Source: JBDNIO01 sp041688215 (GTDB taxonomy: Bacteria; Pseudomonadota; Gammaproteobacteria; Nevskiales; Salinisphaeraceae). Taken from it: 25,595 bases of DNA. The position numbers and the translations under genes are program-made. Numbering within the stretch: position 1 is the stretch's first letter; each line of letters begins with the position of its first letter. The DNA lies in the NCBI GenBank assembly GCA_041688215.1, contig JBDNIO010000151.1, positions 1 through 25,595 on the forward strand, read 5' to 3'. The notes under the pieces were generated by a model. That model was not told where the DNA came from. It worked only from the letters and a program-made list of their open reading frames with translations, and did not search any database. Positions 1 to 7,894 of this stretch are shown here, in pieces.

Positions 1-1
1 A

Positions 2-109
2 GAAACCATCGGCAATGCCAACGAAGATATCATTCGTCAATACGTACAGGATCAACTAAAGACAATGGAAAAAGGCGAGACAAACGGGCAACAGTTAGGG
101 TTCTTCTAA
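2..109 (+). CDS. C-terminal fragment, possibly IS200/IS605-type transposase
   Basis: An open frame enters from the left edge and gives 35 residues ending in GQQLGFF before TAA. The stretch GNANEDIIRQYVQDQ resembles the C-terminal helix (of the form GN..EE.I..YI..Q) that I associate with IS200/IS605 TnpA single-strand transposases. Only this short tail is visible and the catalytic HUH and Tyr motifs lie outside the window, so the family call is tentative. The stop codon runs directly into a hairpin with a T-tract. In an IS200/IS605 context that hairpin could be the right-end hairpin of the element rather than, or as well as, a terminator. It could equally be an unrelated gene. Confidence 0.4.
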   Translation, partial: ETIGNANEDIIRQYVQDQLKTMEKGETNGQQLGFF

Positions 110-137
110 AACTCGGTCGCTTGCGGCCGAGTTTTTT
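109..137 (+). terminator. Rho-independent terminator after the first fragment
   Basis: An 11-base stem (109-119 with 124-134) closes over a CTTG loop, with one G-T wobble, and is followed by a T-tract (132-137). It starts at the stop codon of the upstream fragment and ends only five bases before the ATG at 143. Confidence 0.8.
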
Positions 138-142
138 ATAGC

Positions 143-703
143 ATGCAAAAACTTAAACTACTGAAAGCCGCTGCACTGGCGGCAAGCGTAACCACCCTGA
201 CACTGCCCAGCGTGGGCCTGGCACAACCGAGCGAGCCACCCACCGCTGCCCCGAACCAGGCCAAAGTGCAGGCCCTGGCCCAGGATTACCAGGAAGTCGC
301 GAAAAAACTGGCCGAAATTCGCGAGACCACCTACAAGGCCAACCCCGAACTGGCCGAACAGCGCGATGCCTTCCAGGCCATGATTGAAGAACGCATGGAA
401 GACGGCGGCTATGACGCCGATGCCAAACTGGAAAAAATGCAGGATATTGCCAGCCAGCTGAAAAGCGAAGACATCGAAGAGGCGAAAAAGCAGGAACTCG
501 TCAAGAAATTCCAGCAGGAACGCCAGAAAATGCTGAACGCGCAGCGTGAAGCCCTGGCCGAAACGGATGTAAAAAAGGCCGGTGAAAAATTACAGGAAGA
601 CACTCTGGCTGCGATGAAAGCCCACGACGAGAGCACCGACAAGCTGCTTGAACGCTTGGCACGCCTGCGTAGCGACCTGCAAAAGGCAACCACCAACGGC
701 TAG
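143..703 (+). CDS. Exported helical coiled-coil protein of unknown function
   Basis: I do not recognise a family. The first 27 residues form a signal peptide: a basic MQKLKLLK start, an alanine/leucine-rich core and a GLA-Q cleavage site. The mature 159 residues are rich in Lys, Glu, Gln and Ala and predicted mostly helical. Long charged heptad-like stretches (about residues 45-70 and 95-180) suggest a periplasmic coiled coil, loosely like Skp/OmpH or CpxP-type proteins, but no diagnostic motif is visible. The ATG is only five bases after the upstream terminator T-tract and has no Shine-Dalgarno sequence. No later ATG would keep the signal peptide. A strong terminator follows, so the gene is probably monocistronic. 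It has no cysteines. Confidence 0.7.
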   Translation: MQKLKLLKAAALAASVTTLTLPSVGLAQPSEPPTAAPNQAKVQALAQDYQEVAKKLAEIRETTYKANPELAEQRDAFQAMIEERMEDGGYDADAKLEKMQDIASQLKSEDIEEAKKQELVKKFQQERQKMLNAQREALAETDVKKAGEKLQEDTLAAMKAHDESTDKLLERLARLRSDLQKATTNG

Positions 704-721
704 CATTCATCTTGATGATGC

Positions 722-753
722 AAAAACCCGGCGCCATCCGCCGGGTTTTTTTA
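722..753 (+). terminator. Rho-independent terminator
   Basis: A perfect 10-base stem (723-732 with 740-749, core cccggc/gccggg) with a 7-base loop is followed by a T-run to 753. It lies about 20 bases after the stop of the exported coiled-coil gene. Confidence 0.9.
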
Positions 754-831
754 TACTTGGCTGTTATTTAACTGACTCTCGCACTGAAACAGGGCGTTGC
801 AATGTCGTGGCTACGTATTACCCTTTTTTTA

Positions 832-923
832 AACACAGAGGCGCACGGAGGCGCACGGAGGCGCACAGAGGGAGGAATGAATGGCTTTAACACAAGCATG
901 CCCCCTCCGTGCGCCTCTGTGTT
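832..923. repeat. Inverted repeat element, type A (cacagaggcgcacggag)
   Basis: A 20-base perfect inverted repeat (832-851 and 904-923) encloses about 50 bases. Beside the left arm the word gcgcacggag stands in tandem (841-850, 851-860) with a third variant, gcgcacagag (861-870). The rest of the 754-1040 gap shows no gene that I can support. The same type of word recurs at 20548-20704, so this is one copy of a dispersed family. It does not look like a CRISPR, because the repeat is too short and has no spacers. Confidence 0.8.
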
Positions 924-1040
924 AATAATCGAATGCGAATCAAAGCAACTAATCTGGAACACCCTCTCGAAGCCGACGCAGCTTTTTTATCCGTATTTGA
1001 GTCATTATCTGAAGCGCTTATCACTAAAACGACAGGCCAT

Positions 1041-1073
1041 AAAAAACCCCACGCCAACTCAATGACGTGGGGT
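1041..1073 (-). terminator. Terminator of the EF-hand gene
   Basis: Read on the minus strand, a 9-base perfect stem (1065-1073 with 1045-1053, aaccccacg type) with an 11-base loop is followed by a T-run (complement of 1041-1046). It lies about 20 bases beyond the EF-hand gene stop. Confidence 0.85.
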
Positions 1074-1094
1074 TCAGAATGGCGCTTTCTCGGG

Positions 1095-1856
1095 TTAACC
1101 GCCAAACAAGCCGCGGAAGAAGCCACCAACACCAGCGTTGGCTTGGGCCGCGGTGCGGAATTCGCCTTGGGCCAGCAGGCCATCGTTATTGGCGTCCGAG
1201 GCATTGAACGAACCGGAAATATCGGCATCAGCGGAGGCTTCGCTCTTGCTGAGCAAGCCATCGTTATTGGTATCCAGACCCTGGAAACGGTTTAGCAAGT
1301 CAGCACTCAGGTTAACTCCGGCGTTGGCGGCGGTGCCTACACCTGCGGCCGCGCCCTGGGCGGCATTGGCGCCGGCATTCACACCCGTCTTAACGCCGGT
1401 TTTAGCTTTGGCGCCAGCGTTGACCGCGGTATCCGCGCCGGCTTTAACGCCAGCCTTGGCCTTGTTGCCAACATTGGCGGCCGCATCGGTGCTGGCATTT
1501 ACGCCGGATTTGACCGCACCGGACACTCCACTGGGGCCACTGGTAGCTGCCCCGGCTTGTGCTTTCAGGCCGGTGGTGAATTCGCTTCTGCTCAATTGAC
1601 CGTCGCCGGAGTCATCAAAGCCTGAGAAGGAAGAGGATAATTCAGCATTGGCTTTCGCTTCAGATTTGCTGATTACGCCATCGCCATTGGTGTCTATGGC
1701 GGAGAATTGCTGGTCCAGCGAGGTGTCGGCGTTCAGGCCGATATCCAGGTCGGCGCCCAGATCCACGCCCAGGCCGAGCCCCAGGCCGCCTCCAGCCGCC
1801 AATGCGGAACCTGAAGACAACGCCAGCGCGGCGATTAATACGGAATGCTTATTCAT
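1095..1856 (-). CDS. Exported EF-hand calcium-binding protein with Ala/Gly/Lys repeat spacer
   Basis: The 253-residue protein has a signal peptide (about residues 1-20, ending ALA) and a Gly/Leu/Asp-rich mature start. Four canonical EF-hand loops lie in two pairs: D55-E66 (DTNGDGVISKSE) and D81-E92, then D195-E206 (DTNNDGLLSKSE) and D221-E232. Between the pairs, residues 100-190 form a low-complexity region of repeated units such as KAGVKAG, NAGAKAKTG and NAGANAA, probably a flexible or helical spacer. Calcium binding in the periplasm or outside the cell is expected from the loops; the role is unknown. An AAGGAT ribosome site precedes ATG 1856. A terminator follows the gene. It lies downstream of tatC on the same strand with a 129-base gap, so it probably has its own promoter. 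Confidence 0.85.
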   Translation of the reverse strand: MNKHSVLIAALALSSGSALAAGGGLGLGLGVDLGADLDIGLNADTSLDQQFSAIDTNGDGVISKSEAKANAELSSSFSGFDDSGDGQLSRSEFTTGLKAQAGAATSGPSGVSGAVKSGVNASTDAAANVGNKAKAGVKAGADTAVNAGAKAKTGVKTGVNAGANAAQGAAAGVGTAANAGVNLSADLLNRFQGLDTNNDGLLSKSEASADADISGSFNASDANNDGLLAQGEFRTAAQANAGVGGFFRGLFGG

Positions 1857-1985
1857 ATGTGAAATCCTTGGTGAAATGGCAAGGTCCTTCTTTTGTGTTT
1901 CGGTATCGCCTTCCTGGCAATCCGTGGCAGCGTAGAATCACACGAAGGCGCTGAACACTAACTGAACGCGATTGACGACCAGCAG

Positions 1986-2780
1986 TTATTCCGAGGAATC
2001 CTGCTCTTCCGCCGCCTGTTGCGCTTCCACTTCGCGAATACCGGGCACCATCCAGCGCGAGGCCCACAGGCCGAGTTCGTACAGCAGGTAAATCGGTATC
2101 GCCAGCAGGGTTTGCGAGATGACATCCGGTGGCGTCAGCACCATACCCACGCCGAATGCGGCTACCACAATATACGCCCTATAACTGCCCAATTGCTTAG
2201 GCGTGGTAAAGCCGGCCCAAACCACCAGAACGATCGCCACCGGCACTTCAAAAGCTACGCCAAAGGCCATGAACATGCCCAGCACAAAGTCCAGATAGCG
2301 GCTGATATCGGTCATTACCGCCACCCCAGTCGGGGCAACGCTCACGAAGAAGCCGAATACCAGCGGGAAAACCACGTAATAGGCAAACGCCATGCCCAGA
2401 TAGAACAAGCCCGTGCTCGATGCCAGCAGCGGCAGCACCAGGCGTTGCTCGTTGGCATAAAGCCCGGGCGCGACAAATGCCCAGAACTGGTAGAGCACCC
2501 ACGGCAGGGCAATCACCACCGCGGTCATAATCGCCAGCTTGAACGGGGCAAGGAAGGGGGCCGCCACCTCGGTGGCGATCAGACTGCTGCCTTCGGGCAA
2601 ATGCATCAGTAACGGCCCCGAAAGCCAGGTAAACAGTTCAGACGAAAAAAAAGCCAGTGGCAGAAACACCAGCACCACGCCGATCACCGCGCGCAGCAGG
2701 CGATTGCGCAGCTCCAGCAGGTGCTCCATTAATGGCCGCTCTTCCTGATTCTGGTCTTGCTGCGCGCTTTGTTCGCTCAT
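1986..2780 (-). CDS. tatC: Sec-independent translocase subunit TatC
   Basis: TatC is the six-helix inner-membrane receptor that recognises twin-arginine signal peptides and recruits TatA to export folded proteins. The 264 residues (E. coli TatC is about 258) show the family's N-terminal signature MEHLLELRNRLLRAV at residues 18-32 and the YQFWAFVAPGLYANE motif near residues 117-131. Six hydrophobic segments are visible. The start ATG overlaps the tatB stop by four bases (ATGA), indicating translational coupling. The C-terminal tail is acidic. The gene is last in the hisI-hisE-tatABC cluster. No clear terminator is seen between it and the EF-hand gene. Confidence 0.97.
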   Translation of the reverse strand: MSEQSAQQDQNQEERPLMEHLLELRNRLLRAVIGVVLVFLPLAFFSSELFTWLSGPLLMHLPEGSSLIATEVAAPFLAPFKLAIMTAVVIALPWVLYQFWAFVAPGLYANEQRLVLPLLASSTGLFYLGMAFAYYVVFPLVFGFFVSVAPTGVAVMTDISRYLDFVLGMFMAFGVAFEVPVAIVLVVWAGFTTPKQLGSYRAYIVVAAFGVGMVLTPPDVISQTLLAIPIYLLYELGLWASRWMVPGIREVEAQQAAEEQDSSE

Positions 2781-3181
2781 TGGCTATTGTCGGATTCTTT
2801 ATCGGCAGTATCCGGCTTTGCCTCGTCAGGCTCCGGCGCGGGTTTTGTGGGCGCTTTGGCGGCGTGGGCCCGGCGGAAATGATCACGCTTGCCGTGGCCC
2901 TGGACGGTGGCCGACTCCACGCTTTCCCGCAAGTCGGTTATGCCCGATTTGAATTCGTCCCGCGTTTTACCCAGATGACGACCGGTTTGGCGAATATGCT
3001 CGCGCATTTCGTCTACGTCCATTTCGCGCTCCAGTTCGGACGTAATACTGGTCATATAGCCGCGCGCGCGGCGCACCCACAAGCCCAGGGTGCGCGCTAC
3101 TTTGGGCAGGCGCTCGGGGCCAAGAACAATCAGGCCGATCAGAAAGATCAGCCCCAGCTCCCAGAAGCCGATACCAAACAT
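2777..3181 (-). CDS. tatB: Sec-independent translocase subunit TatB
   Basis: TatB partners TatC in the twin-arginine receptor complex. The 134-residue protein starts MFGIGFWELGLIFLIGLIVLGP, a short N-terminal membrane helix with the conserved Glu (E8 here) and the FGIG start typical of TatB. An amphipathic helix with the ERLPKVARTLG hinge motif follows, then a long charged cytoplasmic tail rich in Lys, Glu, Pro and Ala. Glu rather than Gln in the helix and the GPERLP motif separate it from TatA. It lies 20 bases after tatA and overlaps tatC by four bases. Confidence 0.96.
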   Translation of the reverse strand: MFGIGFWELGLIFLIGLIVLGPERLPKVARTLGLWVRRARGYMTSITSELEREMDVDEMREHIRQTGRHLGKTRDEFKSGITDLRESVESATVQGHGKRDHFRRAHAAKAPTKPAPEPDEAKPDTADKESDNSQ

Positions 3182-3201
3182 GTGGCTAAGCCTGGCTCAG
3201 C

Positions 3202-3483
3202 TTAGCCGGAGTCGCGCGGTTGCTTTTCGCGTTTATCGGCGTCTTCGACGGGGTCGGTGTTTTTGCGGGTCTGGCCTACCTCATCGACCAGTTGCGGGTC
3301 TTCATCGCGTTTGCGGGCATCCTGCTCCTCGTCTTGATCTCCGTCTTTCATGGCGGAGCGAAAGCCTTTTAAGGCAGATCCCAGATCGCCGCCCATATTG
3401 CGCAGGCGCTTGGTGCCAAACAACAGCACAACAATGACCAGCAGAATCAACAACTGCCAGATACTAATGCCTCCAAAACCCAT
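3202..3483 (-). CDS. tatA: Sec-independent translocase subunit TatA
   Basis: TatA oligomers form the transport pathway of the Tat system. The 93-residue protein has the short N-terminal helix starting MGFGGISIWQLLILLVIVVL, then the FGTKRLRNMGGDLGSALKGFR amphipathic segment that defines TatA (FG hinge). The C-terminal half is highly charged and variable. An AGAGGA ribosome site lies just upstream of ATG 3483. It is the first tat gene of the cluster, 49 bases after hisE. Confidence 0.96.
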   Translation of the reverse strand: MGFGGISIWQLLILLVIVVLLFGTKRLRNMGGDLGSALKGFRSAMKDGDQDEEQDARKRDEDPQLVDEVGQTRKNTDPVEDADKREKQPRDSG

Positions 3484-3532
3484 ATCTATGTCCTCTTTAA
3501 ATGCGTGGCCTTGTTACTATTAATTACGATGG

Positions 3533-3883
3533 TTAACCGTTCGCGCGCGATGCCTTTTCCTCAAGTCCGGAAATACCGAACCGGCCCTGCAGTTCGGCCA
3601 GCACCTGCGAGGGCTGCAAATCGCGCTGAATTAACATCACCATGGTGTGAAACCATAAATCCGCGACCTCATGTACCAGGTGAGCATCGTCGCCCGTGCG
3701 TGCGGCGTCAAGCACCTCGCCGGCCTCTTCCTCTACCTTGGCCAGTATTGCTTCCAGGCCTTTGGCGTATAAGCCCGCCACATAGGAAGAGCCTGGATCC
3801 GCCTCGCGACGCGCCGCCAGGATTTGCGCCAGTTGTTCAAGCACCTCGTCCTGACCTTGCATCGCGGTTGCCGCGTTATTCAT
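3533..3883 (-). CDS. hisE: Phosphoribosyl-ATP pyrophosphatase
   Basis: HisE hydrolyses phosphoribosyl-ATP to phosphoribosyl-AMP, the second step of histidine synthesis. The 116-residue product has the all-alpha MazG-like fold signature: KVEEEAGEVLDAA supplies the metal-binding Glu cluster and HLVHEVADLWFHTMVML the second half of the site. The frame can be extended six codons upstream to a TTG, but the ATG at 3883 fits the family N-terminus better and has an AGAG a few bases upstream. It is separate from hisI, as in Pseudomonas, rather than fused as in enteric bacteria. Its stop lies 27 bases short of the hisI frame, consistent with one operon. Confidence 0.95.
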   Translation of the reverse strand: MNNAATAMQGQDEVLEQLAQILAARREADPGSSYVAGLYAKGLEAILAKVEEEAGEVLDAARTGDDAHLVHEVADLWFHTMVMLIQRDLQPSQVLAELQGRFGISGLEEKASRANG

Positions 3884-3910
3884 AAGTCCAACTCTTGTCA
3901 ATACGTTTAA

Positions 3911-4327
3911 TCAACGGTTATAGATGTCCGCGGGGTCTTTTAGCACGGGATCGCTCGCGCGCCACTGCCCCGCTTGCAAACGCTGATAGAAACAACTTGT
4001 CCGACCGGTGTGGCAGGCAATGCCGCCCTGCTGTTGTACGATTATAAGGAGGGCGTCGTTATCGCAGTCCAGGCGGATTTCAGTGATTTTTTGCGTATGC
4101 CCGGATTGCTCGCCCTTGCGCCACAGCTTAGCGCGCGATCGTGACCAATAGGTTGCAAACCCGGAATCGACCGTTGCGACAAGCGATTCACGATTCATCC
4201 AGGCCAGGGTCAGCACACGGCCGCTGGTTTGTTCCTGCGTAATGGCCGGCACCAGGCCATCGCTGTTCCAGGCCACTTGATCCAACCAGACGTGCTGGTT
4301 TGTCATCGAATCCATTTTTTCAGACAT
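3911..4327 (-). CDS. hisI: Phosphoribosyl-AMP cyclohydrolase
   Basis: HisI opens the purine ring of phosphoribosyl-AMP, the third step of histidine synthesis, using zinc. The 138-residue protein shows the family motifs in order: VAWNSDGLVPAI (residues 18-29), WSRSRAKLWRKGEQSGHTQ (61-79), the metal-site LDCDND (86-91) and the zinc-site cysteines in ACHTGRTSCFY. It is the standalone form (no HisE domain), first gene of the hisI-hisE-tatABC cluster and divergent from trkA. Three in-frame Mets lie in the first eight residues, so the exact start may be a few codons later. Confidence 0.96.
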   Translation of the reverse strand: MSEKMDSMTNQHVWLDQVAWNSDGLVPAITQEQTSGRVLTLAWMNRESLVATVDSGFATYWSRSRAKLWRKGEQSGHTQKITEIRLDCDNDALLIIVQQQGGIACHTGRTSCFYQRLQAGQWRASDPVLKDPADIYNR

Positions 4328-4414
4328 GGCACTATTCTACGCCTGCCATGCGCCGATGCCTGGGGTGGTGTTAAATGCTTGCATCGCAACGCAAGCCCAC
4401 TTACTGTTTCGCGC

Positions 4415-5788
4415 ATGAAAATCATCATCCTGGGGGCAGGTCAGGTCGGGGCCACTCTGGCCGAGAATCTGGCGAGTGAAGCCAACGATATAACCGTGGT
4501 CGACACCCAGCCCGGTCTGCTTGCAGACCTGCAGGACCGCCTCGACATCCGCTCCGTGCAGGGCTTTGCCGCCCACCCGGAAGTGCTGCGCCGGGCGGGC
4601 GCGGAAGACGCGGATATGATAATCGCCGTTACCGAGTCCGACGAGACCAATATGGTGGCCTGCCAAGTCGCCTATACGCTGTTCCACACACCCACCAAGA
4701 TTGCGCGCATCCGCGCCGCTGAATATCTGAACGAAGAGCGCCTGTTTCAGCAAGACGCGCTGCCGGTGGATATGAGCATCAGCCCCGAGCAACTGGTGAC
4801 CGACTATATTCAGCGCCTGATCCAGTACCCCGGCGCGCTGCAGGTGGTGGATTTTGCAGAAGGCCGCGTGCGCGTCGTGGGCGTAAAAGCCTATTACGGC
4901 GGCCCGCTGGTGGGCCAGGAACTGCAAACCATGCGCGAACATATTCCCGGTGTGGATACGCGCGTGGCCGCCATCTACCGCCGCGGCAAGCCGCTGATTC
5001 CCGAGGGCGACACTGTAATTGAAGCCGACGACGAAGTATTTTTTGTTGCCGCCACACGCGACATCAAGAAAGTCATCAGCGAGTTAAGAAAACTCGACCG
5101 CCCGGTAAAATACGTGCTGCTGGCCGGTGGCGGCAACATCGGGCTACGCCTGGCGCGCGCGCTGGAAGACCATTGCCAGGTCAAGCTTATCGAAAAAGAC
5201 CGCGAGCGCGCGCGGTTTCTGTCGGAACAGGTCAAGAAAGCCATTATCCTGGTCGGCGACGCCGCTAACGAATCGCTGCTGCTGGAAGAAAACATCGAAA
5301 GCGTGGATATATTTTGCGCGGTGACCAACGACGACGAGGCCAATATTCTCTCGTCGATGCTGGCCAAGCGTCTGGGCGCACGCAAGGCCATGAGCCTGAT
5401 CAATCGGCTTGCTTATGTCGATCTGGTAGAAGGCGGCGTAATCGACATCGCCATTTCGCCGCAGCAATCCACGGTGTCGGCGCTGTTGTCGCATGTGCGC
5501 CGGGGCGATGTGGTGCGCGTGCATTCGCTGCGGCGCGGCGCGGCCGAAGCAATCGAGGCGGTGGCGCATGGCGATATCAAAAGCTCGCGCGTGGTGGACC
5601 GGCGCATTGATGAAATCAAGCTGCCGCCAGGTTGTTCCATCGGCGCCATTGCGCGCGGCGATGAAGTGATCATCTGCCATCACGACACGGTGATTGAATC
5701 CGGCGACCACGTAATCCTGTTTATCGTGGATAAAAAATACACCCCCGACGTGGAAAAGCTGTTTCAGGTCGGGGTGTCGTTTGTCTAA
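4415..5788 (+). CDS. trkA: Trk potassium uptake regulatory subunit TrkA
   Basis: TrkA is the cytoplasmic NAD(H)-binding gating ring of the Trk K+ channel. From ATG 4415 the product is 457 residues, matching the usual ~458. Two RCK repeats are visible. The first begins MKIIILGAGQVGATLAENL (GxGxxG) with the nucleotide-contact Asp in TVVDTQ. The second begins near residue 232 with YVLLAGGGNIGLRLARAL and ends its Rossmann half with an acidic IEKD. Each is followed by a TrkA-C domain. The open frame runs further upstream to 4229, but that part is antisense to hisI and lacks family similarity. trkH follows three bases after the stop. Confidence 0.97.
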   Translation: MKIIILGAGQVGATLAENLASEANDITVVDTQPGLLADLQDRLDIRSVQGFAAHPEVLRRAGAEDADMIIAVTESDETNMVACQVAYTLFHTPTKIARIRAAEYLNEERLFQQDALPVDMSISPEQLVTDYIQRLIQYPGALQVVDFAEGRVRVVGVKAYYGGPLVGQELQTMREHIPGVDTRVAAIYRRGKPLIPEGDTVIEADDEVFFVAATRDIKKVISELRKLDRPVKYVLLAGGGNIGLRLARALEDHCQVKLIEKDRERARFLSEQVKKAIILVGDAANESLLLEENIESVDIFCAVTNDDEANILSSMLAKRLGARKAMSLINRLAYVDLVEGGVIDIAISPQQSTVSALLSHVRRGDVVRVHSLRRGAAEAIEAVAHGDIKSSRVVDRRIDEIKLPPGCSIGAIARGDEVIICHHDTVIESGDHVILFIVDKKYTPDVEKLFQVGVSFV

Positions 5789-5791
5789 CGC

Positions 5792-7246
5792 ATGAACTAC
5801 CTCGCCGTAGCGCAGCGCGTCGTCGGTCTGCTGCTGATAATCTTCTCTTTCACCATGCTGGTGCCGGCAGGTGTGGCACTGCTCTATGGCGACGGCGGCG
5901 CGCTGAACTTTGTAACCGCATTTGCCATTACCCTGGTCACCGGCTTTTTCGTCTGGCTGCCGTGCCGTAACGTATTCCGCGAACTCAAACTGCGCGACGG
6001 CTTTCTGGTGGTAGTGCTGTTCTGGGGCGTGCTTAGCCTGTTCGGCGCGCTACCGTTTTTGCTGGCAGACCAACCCGAGATGTCCATTACCGATGCGGTG
6101 TTCGAGTCCGTATCTGGACTCACCACTACCGGCGCCACCGTACTCACCGGGCTGGACACCCTGCCGCACGGCATCCTGTTCTGGCGACAACTGCTGCAAT
6201 GGCTGGGCGGCATGGGCATCATCGTGCTGGCAGTGGCCATTTTGCCGATACTGGGCATAGGTGGCATGCAGCTTTACCGCGCGGAAACGCCGGGGCCCAT
6301 CAAGGACTCCAAGCTCACGCCGCGCATTCGCGAAACCGCGAAAGCCCTCTGGTATCTGTATTTCTGGCTTACGGCAACCTGCGCCCTGGTGTACTGGCTG
6401 GCGGGCATGACGCCGTTTGACGCCATCGGCATCGCCTTTTCGTCCATCGCCACCGGCGGGTTTTCCACCCACGATTTAAGCCTGGGCTATCACGACGCCC
6501 CGTTAATCGAGATGGCGGCCGTATTCGCCATGGTCGTCGGCTCAATCAACTTCGCAATCCATTTCACCGCCTGGCGTACCGCGGATATCCGCAACTACGT
6601 GCGCGACCCGGAAAGCCGCGCGTTTTTGATCATGATAGTCGGGGCAACAGCTATTTCCTGCGCCTATTTAATGTACGCCGGCACCTATAGCAATATGACG
6701 GAAGCCTTCACCAAGTCGCTTTTCCATGTGGTCTCCATCGGCACTACCACCGGCTTCGTGACGACAGATTATTCCCTATGGCCAAGTTTTCTGCCAATGA
6801 TGCTGTTACTCGGCAGTTTCGTCGGCGGCTGCGCCGGTTCCACCGCCGGCGGCATGAAGGTCATCCGCATTCAACTGCTGTTCAAACAAGGTATGCGCGA
6901 GATCACCCGGCTGGTGCATCCGAGCGCGGAAATCCCGATCAAGGTGGGTGGCAAGGTCATTCCGCCCCAGGTTATCCAGGCCGTCTGGGGGTTTTTCTCC
7001 GCTTACGTTGCGGTTTATGTGATCATGTTTCTGATTCTTCTGGCCACCGGGCTGGATGAGGTCACGGCGTTTTCGGCGGTTGCCGCTTGTCTTAATAATT
7101 TAGGCCCGGGCTTGGGTGACGTGTCTTCCAATATGGCCAGCCTGTCGGCGCCGGCCAAATGGATGCTGTGCCTGGCCATGCTGCTGGGCCGGCTGGAAAT
7201 CTTTACCCTGCTGGTGGTTTTAAGCCCGGCTTTCTGGCGACGCTAA
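5792..7246 (+). CDS. trkH: Trk potassium uptake channel subunit TrkH
   Basis: TrkH is the membrane K+-conducting subunit, built of four M1-P-M2 repeats and gated by TrkA. The 484-residue length matches the E. coli protein (483). Selectivity-filter-like loops are visible as VSGLTTTGATV, SSIATGGFSTH, SIGTTTGFVTTDY and LNNLGPGLG, one per repeat. The intramembrane loop region GSFVGGCAGSTAGGMKVIR is also typical. It is translated from ATG 5792, three bases after trkA, so the two form an operon. No terminator is visible before the repeat element at 7308. Confidence 0.97.
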   Translation: MNYLAVAQRVVGLLLIIFSFTMLVPAGVALLYGDGGALNFVTAFAITLVTGFFVWLPCRNVFRELKLRDGFLVVVLFWGVLSLFGALPFLLADQPEMSITDAVFESVSGLTTTGATVLTGLDTLPHGILFWRQLLQWLGGMGIIVLAVAILPILGIGGMQLYRAETPGPIKDSKLTPRIRETAKALWYLYFWLTATCALVYWLAGMTPFDAIGIAFSSIATGGFSTHDLSLGYHDAPLIEMAAVFAMVVGSINFAIHFTAWRTADIRNYVRDPESRAFLIMIVGATAISCAYLMYAGTYSNMTEAFTKSLFHVVSIGTTTGFVTTDYSLWPSFLPMMLLLGSFVGGCAGSTAGGMKVIRIQLLFKQGMREITRLVHPSAEIPIKVGGKVIPPQVIQAVWGFFSAYVAVYVIMFLILLATGLDEVTAFSAVAACLNNLGPGLGDVSSNMASLSAPAKWMLCLAMLLGRLEIFTLLVVLSPAFWRR

Positions 7247-7307
7247 ACCGTGGCGAACACAGGCAACCATGCGCCCCTGGGGAACGCGCCGGCATCGACT
7301 TTTAAAA

Positions 7308-7463
7308 AACCACAAAGTGCACAAAGAACACGAAGGCCCAGCCGAATAGCACTTACTTAAGCATTAAGTAAACGAGTTGGCGTACAACCTGTCGTCAGAG
7401 AATCCTCTGCTGCAGGAAGCGCCATTCAAGGCCCAATCCCATCGCTTTGTGTTCTTTGTGGTT
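7308..7463. repeat. Inverted repeat element, type B (accacaaag / aagaacacgaag)
   Basis: The 308-base gap between trkH and the TPR gene holds an element whose ends are aaccacaaag (7308-7317) and ctttgtggtt (7454-7463). Next to both arms are related words, acaaagaacacgaag on the left and ctttgtgttc on the right, so the arms pair imperfectly over about 19 bases. Inside is a perfect 8-base palindrome with a 3-base loop (7353-7371, ttacttaa/ttaagtaa) and a small cagag/ctctg hairpin (7396-7409). No gene is evident. The same words occur at 20593-20673. Confidence 0.7.
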
Positions 7464-7554
7464 AAAACTTTTCGTGTCTGGCGTTTTGGATGACTGACTT
7501 CGACCCCATCTTTGGATTACGCACGGTATAAAGTAAGTTAAACTGCGCATCTTT

Positions 7555-7881
7555 ATGGACATGCGCAAGAATCTGGAAAACATGCTGGCGCAGGGGCGCG
7601 ACAACGCCCTGCTGCGGTTCACGCTGGGTGAGATTTGTCTGAACGCAGACGAACCGGCAGTCGCCGCGCAACACTTACAACAAGCCGTTACCCAGGACGC
7701 CGAATACTCCGCCGCCTGGAAGCTCTACGGCAAGGCACTGGCCGCCGATAACCAAACCGAAACGGCCGTGGATGCCTTCAAGCAAGGAATTGCGATAGCC
7801 GAAAAACGCGGCGATAACCAGGCCGCGAAGGAGATGCGTGTGTTCCTCAAGCGCCTGAATAAAAACTTGAACAAGCAATAA
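7555..7881 (+). CDS. Small TPR-repeat protein
   Basis: The 108-residue soluble protein contains about two tetratricopeptide repeats. RFTLGEICLNADEPAVAAQHLQQAV and AAWKLYGKALAADNQTETAVDAFKQGI carry the helix-turn-helix pattern with Gly/Ala at the packing positions and the terminal Ala-Leu-x-x-Gly-type spacing. It is probably a protein-interaction module; the partner is unknown. Translation may begin at ATG 7555 or ATG 7561; neither has a good ribosome site. It ends 13 bases before thrB on the same strand, so the two are probably cotranscribed. Confidence 0.8.
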   Translation: MDMRKNLENMLAQGRDNALLRFTLGEICLNADEPAVAAQHLQQAVTQDAEYSAAWKLYGKALAADNQTETAVDAFKQGIAIAEKRGDNQAAKEMRVFLKRLNKNLNKQ

Positions 7882-7894
7882 AAAAGCTGAGTAG

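Noticed and set aside
841..870. Three tandem 10-base repeats as a possible CRISPR start
   Set aside because: Units are too short, directly adjacent and without spacers; they form part of an inverted repeat element.
2019..2612. Long open frame on the plus strand opposite tatC
   Set aside because: It is antisense to a convincing tatC; His/Gln/Arg-rich composition is typical of a shadow frame.
4229..4414. 62-codon upstream extension of trkA
   Set aside because: It overlaps hisI in antisense and has no similarity to TrkA, whose N-terminus MKIIILGAGQVG begins at 4415.
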